Below, piece after piece: positions 15,950 through 23,512 of a stretch of DNA of 64,000 bases. Every line of letters begins with the position of its first letter. Position 1 is the stretch's first letter. The notes beneath the pieces are model-generated. The model ran no database searches. It was not told the origin of the DNA and was given only the letters and a program-made list of their open reading frames with translations. A program made the translations under genes and the position numbers. Origin of the DNA: JBHPGW01 sp042569785 (GTDB taxonomy: Bacteria > Planctomycetota > Phycisphaerae > Sedimentisphaerales > Anaerobacaceae); NCBI GenBank assembly GCA_042569785.1, contig JBHPGW010000006.1, positions 1 through 64,000 of the forward strand, in the 5' to 3' direction.

Positions 15950-17053
15950 TTACCCAAGGTTTATCGGCATCAAAACATAAAGAAAATCTTTGCCGCTCTT
16001 TATCAGACCAGGCCTATCCTGCTGACCAAGTTCCAAATCAAATTGCGGGGTCTTGATAACTCTCAGAACATCCACAAAAAACTGAGGGTTAAAACCAATC
16101 TCGATAGGCTTGTCGTTGTAATCTATTTTCAATTCAACCTGCGCGTCACCTGTTTCAGGAGCCCTGCACGAAAATACCAGCTTGTTTTTATCTATCGAAA
16201 GTTTAATACCCCTGGAGTCTTCACTGGTCAACAACGCCGAACGGCGAACCGCACTTAATACCGCATCGGTAGGCAGTGAAAGTTTCTTGTCGTAATCACT
16301 CGGAATGATATCCTCATACTTGGGAAAATTGCCTTCGACAAGGTTCGAGCTTATTACAACATTCGCGCAGCTAAACAGTATCTGGTTACCAACAAGTTTA
16401 ACCAGAACGATATCTTCATCATCACCGCCGACCTTATCGACCAACTGCATCGTCTTTGCGGGAACGATTATTTTCGCCGCCTCCGCCTTCTCCGCCGCTG
16501 CCTTTATATTTACTTTGCACCTTGCAAGCCTCCTGCCATCCGTAGCGACCAGCAGTAACTTCTTACCGTTTATTTCCCACAAGACACCATTAAGAGCATA
16601 ACGTGTGCTTTCCTTAGCCGTTGCGAAAAGACTCTGCTCGATCCCCGCCTGCAAATTCGCCAGCGAAACCTCAATATCAGCTTCCCCATCGAACTCAGGC
16701 ACAGCCGGATACTGATCAGCTTCCTGCCCATAGATCGTAAAATTACTGTCAGAGCCCTTTATCTTACAGACACCCGCATCAGCTTCAAGCGACAACACCT
16801 CATCGACGCTTTCACGCACGATCGCAGCCAACCTGTCTGCTGGAACAACTATCTCGCCGGCTTTTTCGACTTCCACTTCACTAAGGCAATAATTGATCCC
16901 AACCTCCAGATCCGTCGCACAGATCCGAACATCCTTTTCAGACGCGGAAATCTTCACACAGCGAAGTATCGGCTTTGGCGTCCTGGCCGGGATTACCGAC
17001 GTCAAAAGCCCCAAAGCCTCGGATAATGCTCCCCTATTAAAATTTACTTTCAT
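15950..17053 (-). CDS. dnaN: DNA polymerase III sliding clamp (beta subunit)
   Basis: Ring-shaped processivity factor of DNA polymerase III. The 367-residue length matches the three-domain clamp. Seen: MKVNFNRGALSEALGLLTSVIP, the domain-1 ISASEKDVRICATDLEVGI strand, SLFATAKESTRYALNGVLWE in domain 2 and LLVATDGRRLARC, and the C-terminal YVLMPINLG in the usual 'MPmr' position. An AGG ribosome site precedes the ATG. It is first in the minus-strand replication block dnaN-dciA-gyrB. The upstream neighbour is not dnaA but a decayed methyltransferase. Confidence 0.95.
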   Translation of the reverse strand: MKVNFNRGALSEALGLLTSVIPARTPKPILRCVKISASEKDVRICATDLEVGINYCLSEVEVEKAGEIVVPADRLAAIVRESVDEVLSLEADAGVCKIKGSDSNFTIYGQEADQYPAVPEFDGEADIEVSLANLQAGIEQSLFATAKESTRYALNGVLWEINGKKLLLVATDGRRLARCKVNIKAAAEKAEAAKIIVPAKTMQLVDKVGGDDEDIVLVKLVGNQILFSCANVVISSNLVEGNFPKYEDIIPSDYDKKLSLPTDAVLSAVRRSALLTSEDSRGIKLSIDKNKLVFSCRAPETGDAQVELKIDYNDKPIEIGFNPQFFVDVLRVIKTPQFDLELGQQDRPGLIKSGKDFLYVLMPINLG

Positions 17054-17180
17054 AATAAACCTCCATATTTAAAATACCGCCGTAGTTTACACCAAAATCG
17101 CCATGACGACAATGTTTTTTCCCGAAAAAATCCCCGCTAACCCCCACCCCGGTTAATCTGCCCGAAAATCTTCATGATAA

Positions 17181-17696
17181 TGTCCAGCGTCAACTATTTA
17201 CCCTGACTTAGTTGCTATGGTCAGGAAAATGAAGATAGGATTGAAGTTTAGAGAATCTATTATATGGCATAAGAAAAACTCAAATGTAAAAAATACAGCT
17301 TTTGGCAGTTTTAAGTCTCCAAGTAATATAATCCTCAGAGCAAGCCATGAGCATATATTGATATGGTCCAAGGAGCAATGGAACCTGCCTAATATAACAG
17401 AACAAGAGCCTGATATCACAAAAGATGAATTTCTTGGTTGGACGTATTCTGTGTGGTCTGTTATGAATAATAATAACAACAAGGCAAATCATCCTGCTAT
17501 TTTTCCTGAAGAAATAGCAAAAAGATTAATAAAACTTTACAGCTATCCCGGTGATTTGATATTAGATAATTTCAATGGCACAGGTACTACAACGGCTGTT
17601 GCTAATATGCTAGGCAGGAAATATATAGGGATAGATCAAAATGCTAACTACTGTAAATATGCAAAAGAAAGAACGGAAAAAGTTATTAGGTTGTAG
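17181..17696 (+). pseudogene. C-terminal remnant of a beta-class DNA methyltransferase
   Basis: The frame encodes the C-terminal half of a DNA N4-cytosine or N6-adenine methyltransferase: FRESIIWHKKNS, then HEHILIWSKE ('RHEYILVFSK' in the family), FPEEIAKRLIKLYSYPGDLILDNFNGTGTT (the SAM-binding motif I near the C-terminus) and YIGIDQN. In this class the catalytic DPPY/SPPY motif lies N-terminal, and it is missing: a stop precedes the frame at 17178-17180 and the first ATG is 17217. It is probably inactive. It sits beside tRNA genes in a short accessory island and has lower GC than dnaN. Confidence 0.75.
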
Positions 17697-17913
17697 TGGT
17701 CTTGTAAGAATATAGGTGCTTTAAAGAAAACGATGATGTTGTGAGGATTCTTTTATAAAAGCCGTTTAAAAGTGGATGGGTGGATGGATTAGTGAGGGAG
17801 GGGGAATATTTTTTATGCTCAAAAATATATTTTACTCAGAAGTATATCACAGAGTATTGATACAAAAGTGAAGAACTTATGCTATGACAGCAAGTGCTTT
17901 TCACTTCAATAAA
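17697..17913. other. AT-rich gap after the methyltransferase remnant
   Basis: About 215 bp before the tRNA terminator. It includes GGATGG-type purine repeats near 17775-17800 and an AT-rich stretch. I see no coding frame, promoter of quality or repeat. Confidence 0.4.
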
Positions 17914-17946
17914 AATATGAGACCAAACTCCAATCGGTCTCATATT
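17914..17946 (-). terminator. Rho-independent terminator of the tRNA-Ser/tRNA-Ala transcript
   Basis: An 11-bp perfect stem (17914-17924 with 17936-17946, arm AATATGAGACC) with an 11-nt loop is followed on the minus strand by a T-run (plus-strand A-run 17911-17915). It lies about 70 bp beyond the tRNA-Ala 3' end. A second GTCTCATATT copy follows just to the right (17952-17961) and could pair alternatively. Confidence 0.7.
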
Positions 17947-18017
17947 CATCGTCAGTCTCATATTTTTACTAAAACACTAACACCCTACAAACCTTTTAAC
18001 TGCAAGGCTTTAAGCAA

Positions 18018-18090
<73 letters not shown>

Positions 18091-18148
18091 GGTACGATAC
18101 ATTCTAACACGCCGCCTGGAACCTGGCAAATGTTTTTTCCCACCCTAA

Positions 18149-18237
18149 CGGAGAGGGCGGGATTCGAACCCGCGGTACCCGCAATGGGGCACACCGGTTT
18201 TCGAAACCGGCTCCTTAAGCCACTCGGACACCTCTCC
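18149..18237 (-). tRNA. tRNA-Ser(CGA)
   Basis: An 89-nt tRNA with the long variable arm of class II tRNAs. The acceptor stem is GGAGAGG/CCTCTCC with discriminator G as in serine tRNAs. The anticodon stem CCGGT/ACCGG encloses TTCGAAA, giving CGA (serine, UCG codons). It shows T-loop GGTTCGAATCC and the D-arm start TGTCCGAGTGG. CCA is not encoded. Confidence 0.93.
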
Positions 18238-18251
18238 AACTCATACAACCA

Positions 18252-18300
18252 GAACAGGAATTATAGCCAGCCCAACGGTTTTAGCAAAGATAAAAATAGG
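18252..18300 (+). repeat. Left copy of imperfect direct repeat flanking the toxin cassette
   Basis: About 40 bp including AATTATAGCCA (18259-18269) and CAAAGATAAAA (18285-18295). It aligns with 19961-19999 at about 32 of 39 positions in the same orientation. The two copies bracket the three-gene VapC cassette. This copy lies just upstream (5' side) of tRNA-Ser. Confidence 0.5.
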
Positions 18301-18343
18301 CAAAATCAGTGAAATATTGCGGTTGATTTATGGCTCAGGCTTA

Positions 18344-18784
18344 TTAAGATGCCCAATTTTCGTGAGTAATACTGAAATGTTTAAAATGTTTAGTGTTATT
18401 TGTTACAAGAATTGCATCTTGTTTACTAACTTGAGCAGCTATCAAAACATCCTGATCAAGCCCATCACCTGTCGGCTTACCATTCTGTCTACATTTGGCC
18501 CAAAGTTTCGCGCCCTCATCCCAAGTTTCCGAATCGAATTCGCACCATACAAATTTTTCTACAAATACTTCAAGAGCGCCTAATTGTTTATGCGCCTTCT
18601 TATGATTACGCGTCTTCTCATGATAAAGCCCCCTTGCTACCTCATAAAAAACTATTGGGCATATAAGAATTCGAGCATTTGTTCTGAGGACATCTTGAAA
18701 TTTGCGAATTATACGAAAGTCTGCCTCATCTCTCTTTCGCAAAATACAGGTAACTATGTTGCTGTCTAATAGATACTTTGCCAT
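18344..18784 (-). CDS. VapC-like PIN-domain ribonuclease toxin
   Basis: A 146-residue PIN-domain protein, the fold of VapC toxins that cut tRNA or rRNA. Seen: the first acidic strand KYLLDSNIVTCIL (Asp7), an internal acidic residue in PIVFYEVARGL, the third acidic cluster GDGLDQDVLIAAQ, and the terminal ILVTNNTKHFKHF in place of the usual 'vT.N..hF'. The acidic metal site looks complete, so it is probably active. It is the last gene of a minus-strand three-gene unit and starts 8 bp after the second gene. Target RNA cannot be deduced. Confidence 0.85.
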   Translation of the reverse strand: MAKYLLDSNIVTCILRKRDEADFRIIRKFQDVLRTNARILICPIVFYEVARGLYHEKTRNHKKAHKQLGALEVFVEKFVWCEFDSETWDEGAKLWAKCRQNGKPTGDGLDQDVLIAAQVSKQDAILVTNNTKHFKHFSITHENWAS

Positions 18785-18792
18785 ATTCTATA

Positions 18793-19167
18793 TCAGATCG
18801 TAAACCTGTTCTTTTCAAGGTCTTCACAGAATTCTTTCCAGAATTTTTCGCCAAGATCATCTGGCTCTGACATCCATTGATCAAGAAACTTAATAGCGTC
18901 AAGGTTTTTTTGACTTATTTCAGGTTCTGCCCGCACAGACTGCAGAATTGTTGAAATATTTTCTTCTTCATACTTGATCGTATTCTGTGGTTGTTGAAAT
19001 GCGGTTTCTGCAGAGATTGGCAAGACAGTAATATTGAACCCTATTGCTTTCCGTCGACAATACTCAGCCCAACAGAAATTAAAACTCTCCTGCTCCGACC
19101 AAGTTCTTCCATATGGCCGGTTCAGAAGTAAATCTGTACTATCAGTTCTTATTGCTGCGGTTTTCAC
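18793..19167 (-). CDS. Putative antitoxin partner of the VapC-like toxin
   Basis: A 124-residue protein starting at GTG 19167, overlapping the upstream stop by 4 bp (GTGA). I recognise no DNA-binding domain of the AbrB, RHH or Phd type. The position immediately before vapC and the C-terminal acidic/aromatic helical segment (AIKFLDQWMSEPDDLGEKFWKE split over about 90-115) fit a toxin-wrapping antitoxin tail, as in VapB and other type II antitoxins. The N-terminal half (RPYGRTWSEQESFNFCWAEY) is of unknown fold. The antitoxin role is inferred from context. Confidence 0.5.
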   Translation of the reverse strand: MKTAAIRTDSTDLLLNRPYGRTWSEQESFNFCWAEYCRRKAIGFNITVLPISAETAFQQPQNTIKYEEENISTILQSVRAEPEISQKNLDAIKFLDQWMSEPDDLGEKFWKEFCEDLEKNRFTI

Positions 19168-19835
19168 GATTTGTTTTCCTCGAAAAGTTTTCGAAGCTGA
19201 AATAAGAATAGCTCATAAACTTTAGCATAATCATCAGTAATTTTTTTAATACGGTTACGTTCCTGTTCAAGATTTATCTCATAGTTGAAATTTATTTTAA
19301 CAGTATTTGGTTCTCCAGCCGTAGACACATTCATTGTTGTGCTTGATTCTCCAGACTGGGTCATAGTTCGAAGTGTCCAGTTTTTTACAGTTTCAGAATC
19401 ACTGCTAATATCAAGTGCTATTTCAAGTCCAATTTCGTCGGCCTTAAGAGCCTTGCAAAAAAATTGCCGGTCTTTCAACAACTTTTGCTCAATCTCGCCT
19501 ATTTTTATTTTTTGTACTTCTACATTATAGTTAAAATTAGCTCCGCATTTTGTGATAGGGGTATAGTGTAATTTAGCCAGATATCTCTTCAAATACATTG
19601 GCAGTTTGCTCTGTTTAGGATTTTTACAATTATTCTCGGTTATTTGTAATCTTCCAAGGTCAGCTAAAAAGGAAACGTTGCTATAATCGAGTGATGATAT
19701 TACCGGCACTGGGGGGGAACTACTAACAGGCTCACTTTCTAAGTCAAATTCGCATTCAGTCACTAAAAAATCATGTGTCAAAATACTTGGATTGAAGTTG
19801 CCAAGAACAACCAAATTTATATAATTATTTGTCAT
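19164..19835 (-). CDS. Unknown first gene of the three-gene toxin cassette
   Basis: A 223-residue cytoplasmic-looking protein, unrecognised. It begins MTNNYINLVVLGNFNPSIL, alternates predicted beta-strands (NLVVLG, SFLADLGRLQIT, NWTLRTMTQ, VKINFNYEI) and ends in a charged helix (RIKKITDDYAKVYELFLFQLRKLFEE). It has no signal peptide, zinc or nucleotide motif. ATG 19835 follows GAAGGGAAA; a TTG at 19859 is an alternative. It is translationally coupled to the putative antitoxin, so it is probably part of the system as a regulator, sensor or third component (inference). Confidence 0.5.
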   Translation of the reverse strand: MTNNYINLVVLGNFNPSILTHDFLVTECEFDLESEPVSSSPPVPVISSLDYSNVSFLADLGRLQITENNCKNPKQSKLPMYLKRYLAKLHYTPITKCGANFNYNVEVQKIKIGEIEQKLLKDRQFFCKALKADEIGLEIALDISSDSETVKNWTLRTMTQSGESSTTMNVSTAGEPNTVKINFNYEINLEQERNRIKKITDDYAKVYELFLFQLRKLFEENKS

Positions 19836-19868
19836 TTTCTGTAGTTTCCCTTCGCTCAATAACTGCTA

Positions 19869-19896
19869 ATAATAACGTTATACTACACATCGTCAA
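19869..19896 (-). promoter_or_regulatory. Promoter of the three-gene toxin cassette
   Basis: Minus-strand TTGACG (19891-19896) and TATTAT (19869-19874) are separated by 16 bp, 34 bp upstream of the ATG at 19835. A TA-rich partly symmetric stretch in the spacer (GTAGTATAACG) could hold an autoregulatory site. Confidence 0.5.
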
Positions 19897-19949
19897 GAAT
19901 AATCGTGTTCGTTAATATTTCATAGGCTTTTTGAGACACAAAAGTTAGA

Positions 19950-20006
19950 GCCAGGACGGCAATTATAGCCAACCTGGCGGATTTATCAAAGATAAAATTC
20001 CCAAAG
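19950..20006 (+). repeat. Right copy of imperfect direct repeat flanking the toxin cassette
   Basis: Matches the left copy (AATTATAGCCA at 19961-19971, CAAAGATAAAA at 19987-19997), about 82 percent over 39 bp. It lies between the cassette promoter and the beta-helix gene promoter. Suggests that the cassette was inserted as a unit or arose by recombination between repeats. Confidence 0.5.
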
Positions 20007-20019
20007 TATTCAAATATCA

Positions 20020-20048
20020 TTGACGAATAGAGCCTGTGTGGTTAAATT
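20020..20048 (+). promoter_or_regulatory. Promoter of the beta-helix lipoprotein gene
   Basis: TTGACG (20020-20025), a 17-bp spacer and TAAATT (20043-20048) lie 36 bp before the ATG. Confidence 0.5.
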
Positions 20049-20084
20049 TGTGGTGTTAATGATGTTTATTCTACAGGAGAAATT

Positions 20085-22541
20085 ATGAAAAAGTCAGCTT
20101 TGTTATTGATCGTCGTAATGTTGGTAAGCAGTTGTTCGGACTATTCACCCAATGTGCCGCAAAGCGAATTCTACGTTGCCACTAACGGCAGCGATAGTAA
20201 CCCGGGCACTATAAATAAGCCGTTCGCTACTATCGCCACAGCTCGTGACGCTGTTGAGAAGGTAAGACGTGCCGGACTCCAAAAACCGATCAATGTTTTC
20301 GTCAGAGGAGGAACCTACCAGCTCACCGAATCCCTTATCTTCTGGCAGGAAAATTCCGGCGCCGCCGAATATCCGATTACATACCGAACATACAAGGATG
20401 AAAAACCCATCATCAGTGGAGGAAAGGTAATCACCAACTGGCAACAGGATGCGGACGGACGATGGAAAGCGAAAACCGATATAGATAATTTTCGTCAGCT
20501 TTACGTCAACGGCACCCGGGCGGTTCGAGCACAGGCCGGGCGAATATACGAACTGGAACTTTACGGCGATGACGGCTACAGAACTAAAAGCGGCGAGCTT
20601 GCCGACTGGCGAAATCCCTCGGATGTCGAACTGACTTATATCACCGCATGGGCGCACACTCGATGCAAGGTCGAGTCCATTGCAAGAGATGGTGACTATG
20701 CGATCATTAACATGAAACAGCCTCAATACTGGCTTGGAAAAAATAAAGAAGGAAAATCGATAGACGAAGAAAGCTGGGCAGGTGACGGCAAGTATAACAC
20801 TATCGAAAACGCGTTCGAGCTTCTCGATCAGCCAGGCGAATGGTACCTCGACCGCACCGAGGATACGCTCTATTATATTCCAAAGCCAGGCGAAGACATG
20901 AAGACCATTGAAGTCATCGCTCCGGTCATCGAAAGGATCATAGATATAAAAGGCACTATCGATCGGCCGGTACATGACCTGCGATTTATGGGCCTGACCT
21001 TTATGCACGCAAGCTGGCTGCGACCATCCGAGATAGGACTGATCGATCTGCAATCCAACTTCGTCGTGGAAAACGACAACTCACTTATGCGGGATGGCAA
21101 ACTCAATATGATCCACAACGAAGCGATCAAGAGCCCGGCGAATGTTGTCGTTCACGCAGGCAAATCGATCACTTTCGAGCGATGCACATTTACCAAATTC
21201 GGCGGTGCAGGCCTCGACATTGAGCATGGTAGCCAGAACAACACCTTCGTTGGTTGCCACTTTAACGATATCTCCGGAACTGGTATCCAGGTAGGTGACA
21301 TTCGCCATGAGGACCATCATCCTAAAGACGAGCGTATGATCGTTAAGAACAACCTGATTACCAACAACTTGATCGAAAACTGTGGTGTAGAATTCAAGGG
21401 CAGCGCCGGGATATTTGTCGGCTATACCGATGGCACAACGATAACGCACAATGAAATTCGTAACTTACCTTACTCAGGTATCGGTGCCGGCTGGGGATGG
21501 GGCGAGGAAGATGTCAGCGGACATAAGACCAGGGAATTTTATACTCAGCCCTTCCATTACAAGCACCCGACAACCTTAAAGAACACTCGGATCGAGTACA
21601 ACTATATTCACCATGTTGTTCAAGAGATGATCGATGGCGCGGGCATATACACCATCTCCAGACAGCCGAATTCGACTATCATCGGCAATCACCTTCACGA
21701 CAACATCGGCGTGCCAGGCGGGGTATATCTCGATGAAGCCGCTGGCGGTTTTGACATAGTGCAAAATGTAGTTTACAATGTAGGCGAACGCCACAAGTGG
21801 GGCAATCGACCGCTGACTATCAGCAAAACAAACATGCACACCGTAAAGGTCAGGGACAATCTTTTCGGTATGGAACCTAACACTGTTGACATCGAAGGCA
21901 GGATCGGCAAAGCGTATTTCTGCAATACCATCGACGTCGAACATACCGAAGAACTTGAACCGGCTGAAATGACGATCACTCTCTGGATAAAGCCGGCCAG
22001 TCTCGGTAAAGAAAAGAATTTAAGAAAATGGCTTGTAAATAAAAATGGGAATAAATCGACTCAGTCTTTTTACGGACTGGGTTTCGATGTCGACAAGGTA
22101 ATTTCTATCATTACTATCGGCGATACCAATGAAGTTGTGCTTAGCGATCCAGGACTGATCAAGGTCAATCAGTGGTCGTATCTGACAATGACCTATGACG
22201 GCTTGAAGTTGAATATCTATCACGATGCTAAAGAGGTTGGATCAAAGACTATTGACAAGGCCAGGACACCGGGCAAGGGCAGAATGCGCATCGGTGGCGG
22301 AGCTGACGGTTTGTTCAGGAGTTACTTCGAGGGCCTGGCGGATGAGATAGCTTTTTATAACCGTGCGTTAACACCAGAAGAAATAAATACCAATTACAAA
22401 GCTGCTACTAAGTCAGAAATGGTTAAACAGGGCATGGTCAGATACTGGGATTTTGAAAACAATAAACAGGATAAGATGGTCAAACAAGTGGTTGAAAAAG
22501 CCGGTCTGGAGCCCGCATATAAGGATTTACTTAACAAATGA
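20085..22541 (+). CDS. Secreted right-handed beta-helix lipoprotein with LamG domain
   Basis: An 818-residue protein starting with a lipoprotein signal (MKKSALLLIVVMLVSSC, Cys17). The opening FYVATNGSDSNPGTINKPFATIATARDAV is typical of pectate-lyase-like beta-helix enzymes related to GH141-type glycoside hydrolases, followed by helical coils (GAGLDIEHG, GTGIQVGD, NNLIENCG, SGIGAG, GAGIYT) to about residue 600. Residues about 615-790 form a LamG/concanavalin-like sandwich (MTITLWIKPASLG, WSYLTMTYDG, ADEIAFYNRALTPEEI). It probably degrades a polysaccharide at the cell surface; the substrate is unknown. AGGAG precedes the ATG by 6 nt. Confidence 0.82.
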   Translation: MKKSALLLIVVMLVSSCSDYSPNVPQSEFYVATNGSDSNPGTINKPFATIATARDAVEKVRRAGLQKPINVFVRGGTYQLTESLIFWQENSGAAEYPITYRTYKDEKPIISGGKVITNWQQDADGRWKAKTDIDNFRQLYVNGTRAVRAQAGRIYELELYGDDGYRTKSGELADWRNPSDVELTYITAWAHTRCKVESIARDGDYAIINMKQPQYWLGKNKEGKSIDEESWAGDGKYNTIENAFELLDQPGEWYLDRTEDTLYYIPKPGEDMKTIEVIAPVIERIIDIKGTIDRPVHDLRFMGLTFMHASWLRPSEIGLIDLQSNFVVENDNSLMRDGKLNMIHNEAIKSPANVVVHAGKSITFERCTFTKFGGAGLDIEHGSQNNTFVGCHFNDISGTGIQVGDIRHEDHHPKDERMIVKNNLITNNLIENCGVEFKGSAGIFVGYTDGTTITHNEIRNLPYSGIGAGWGWGEEDVSGHKTREFYTQPFHYKHPTTLKNTRIEYNYIHHVVQEMIDGAGIYTISRQPNSTIIGNHLHDNIGVPGGVYLDEAAGGFDIVQNVVYNVGERHKWGNRPLTISKTNMHTVKVRDNLFGMEPNTVDIEGRIGKAYFCNTIDVEHTEELEPAEMTITLWIKPASLGKEKNLRKWLVNKNGNKSTQSFYGLGFDVDKVISIITIGDTNEVVLSDPGLIKVNQWSYLTMTYDGLKLNIYHDAKEVGSKTIDKARTPGKGRMRIGGGADGLFRSYFEGLADEIAFYNRALTPEEINTNYKAATKSEMVKQGMVRYWDFENNKQDKMVKQVVEKAGLEPAYKDLLNK

Positions 22542-22589
22542 GCTTTGTCACGACCCAAAAAATACTTTTCGGTTAGAAGAAGATTTTTA

Positions 22590-22618
22590 TTGACATTCGC
22601 CTGCTTTTGTGCTTAAAT
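22590..22618 (+). promoter_or_regulatory. Promoter of the cold-shock gene
   Basis: TTGACA (22590-22595), 17 bp, TTAAAT (22613-22618). The start site would lie near 22625, leaving a leader of about 95 nt, as is common in cold-shock genes whose mRNA structure responds to temperature. Confidence 0.6.
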
Positions 22619-22719
22619 GCGGCCGTTTTGAGGTGTGCACCTTTGTCCCTTGAGGGGGCGTGCCTGATTGAATGAACGAGGGATGTGGTAATACCACAAT
22701 AGAAGTAAGGAGAAAAAAC

Positions 22720-22923
22720 GTGGAGACAGGTACAGTAAAATGGTTTAATTCAGGTAAGGGGTATGGTTTCATCGCACCAGATGACGGCGGCGATGATCTG
22801 TTTGTACATTACTCCGAAATTAAAGCTGAAGGCTATGCGACACTTAATGAGGGGCAAAAGGTCGAGTATGAAATCGGCGAGGGCAAAAAAGGTCCTTGCG
22901 CAACAAACGTAGTTCCTGGCTAA
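22720..22923 (+). CDS. Cold-shock protein (CspA family)
   Basis: A 67-residue single-stranded nucleic-acid-binding protein. RNP1 KGYGFIAP and RNP2 DLFVHYSEI are intact, preceded by METGTVKWFN. The GTG at 22720 is chosen because AAGGAG lies 7 nt upstream and METGTVKWFN is the family N-terminus; the upstream ATG at 22672 would add 16 atypical residues. It probably acts as an RNA chaperone in the cytoplasm. A long leader suggests post-transcriptional control. Confidence 0.93.
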   Translation: METGTVKWFNSGKGYGFIAPDDGGDDLFVHYSEIKAEGYATLNEGQKVEYEIGEGKKGPCATNVVPG

Positions 22924-22926
22924 AAT

Positions 22927-22975
22927 AAACAGCCCGGAATAAGTTTGATACTTGGTTAAAGACAGAGCTGTTTTT
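22927..22975 (+). terminator. Possible terminator of the cold-shock gene
   Basis: AAACAGC (22927-22933) and GCTGTTT (22967-22973) can pair, with a long loop, and the 3' arm runs into TTTTT. Weak because of the loop length. Confidence 0.35.
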
Positions 22976-22996
22976 GAGTCAAAAGAGTTTTACGAC

Positions 22997-23512
22997 TCAG
23001 GCGAGAAGTTTCTGCATCTGTACAGCACTGCGACGGAATTTTTCGGCGGGCAATGTCACTGTCTGCCATTTGGGACTGCGCAGCGTCATACTTCTACAAT
23101 AGTCATCTAATTTGACGCAGAAGAAAATATATCTTTTCCCGTTAAATTCATAAATATCTCTACCGTCAAGATCAACGTCGATGTTTTCTATCAGGTAGAC
23201 AAAAATAAAAGCCGCCGTGTGTGTGCTGCCGAATATCTGCTGCCACATGGCCAGGCCCGTAATGTCGTCGGCGGTGACCCAGCACTCTAACTTTGTCAAT
23301 TTCGCAAAGCTGGTGCCTTTGAACTTTCTGCCCTTTACTTCGGCTACTATTATCGGTTGATTGGCAGGATATATCAGGTAGTCGAAACTTTTGATCTTTG
23401 AACGCCCAAGCGCTGCTCGCTTTTGTTCATCGACCGCGATGTACTGAACACAATTATCGATCAACCAATTACCGAACGCCTTTTCATAATGGTTGAGATG
23501 AAAGTTCTTCAT
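22997..23512 (-). CDS. HYExAFE-like protein, putative PD-(D/E)XK fold
   Basis: A 171-residue protein beginning MKNFHLNHYEKAFGNWL, close to the HYExAFE signature of a protein family known from planctomycetes. It also contains KSFDYLIYP followed by IIVAEVKGRKF, the Asp / Glu-x-Lys arrangement of PD-(D/E)XK nucleases, and a beta-strand-rich C-terminal half. Its start overlaps the hisS stop by 4 bp (ATGA), so it is translated with hisS. Function unknown; nuclease activity is inferred from the motif alone. Confidence 0.75.
   Translation of the reverse strand: MKNFHLNHYEKAFGNWLIDNCVQYIAVDEQKRAALGRSKIKSFDYLIYPANQPIIVAEVKGRKFKGTSFAKLTKLECWVTADDITGLAMWQQIFGSTHTAAFIFVYLIENIDVDLDGRDIYEFNGKRYIFFCVKLDDYCRSMTLRSPKWQTVTLPAEKFRRSAVQMQKLLA

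Noticed and set aside
17054..17216. Replication origin upstream of dnaN
   Set aside because: No TTATCCACA-type boxes or AT-rich unwinding element were seen.
20145..21053. 302-codon minus-strand frame opposite the beta-helix gene
   Set aside because: It mirrors the third-position pattern of the real plus-strand gene and has no ribosome site or family.
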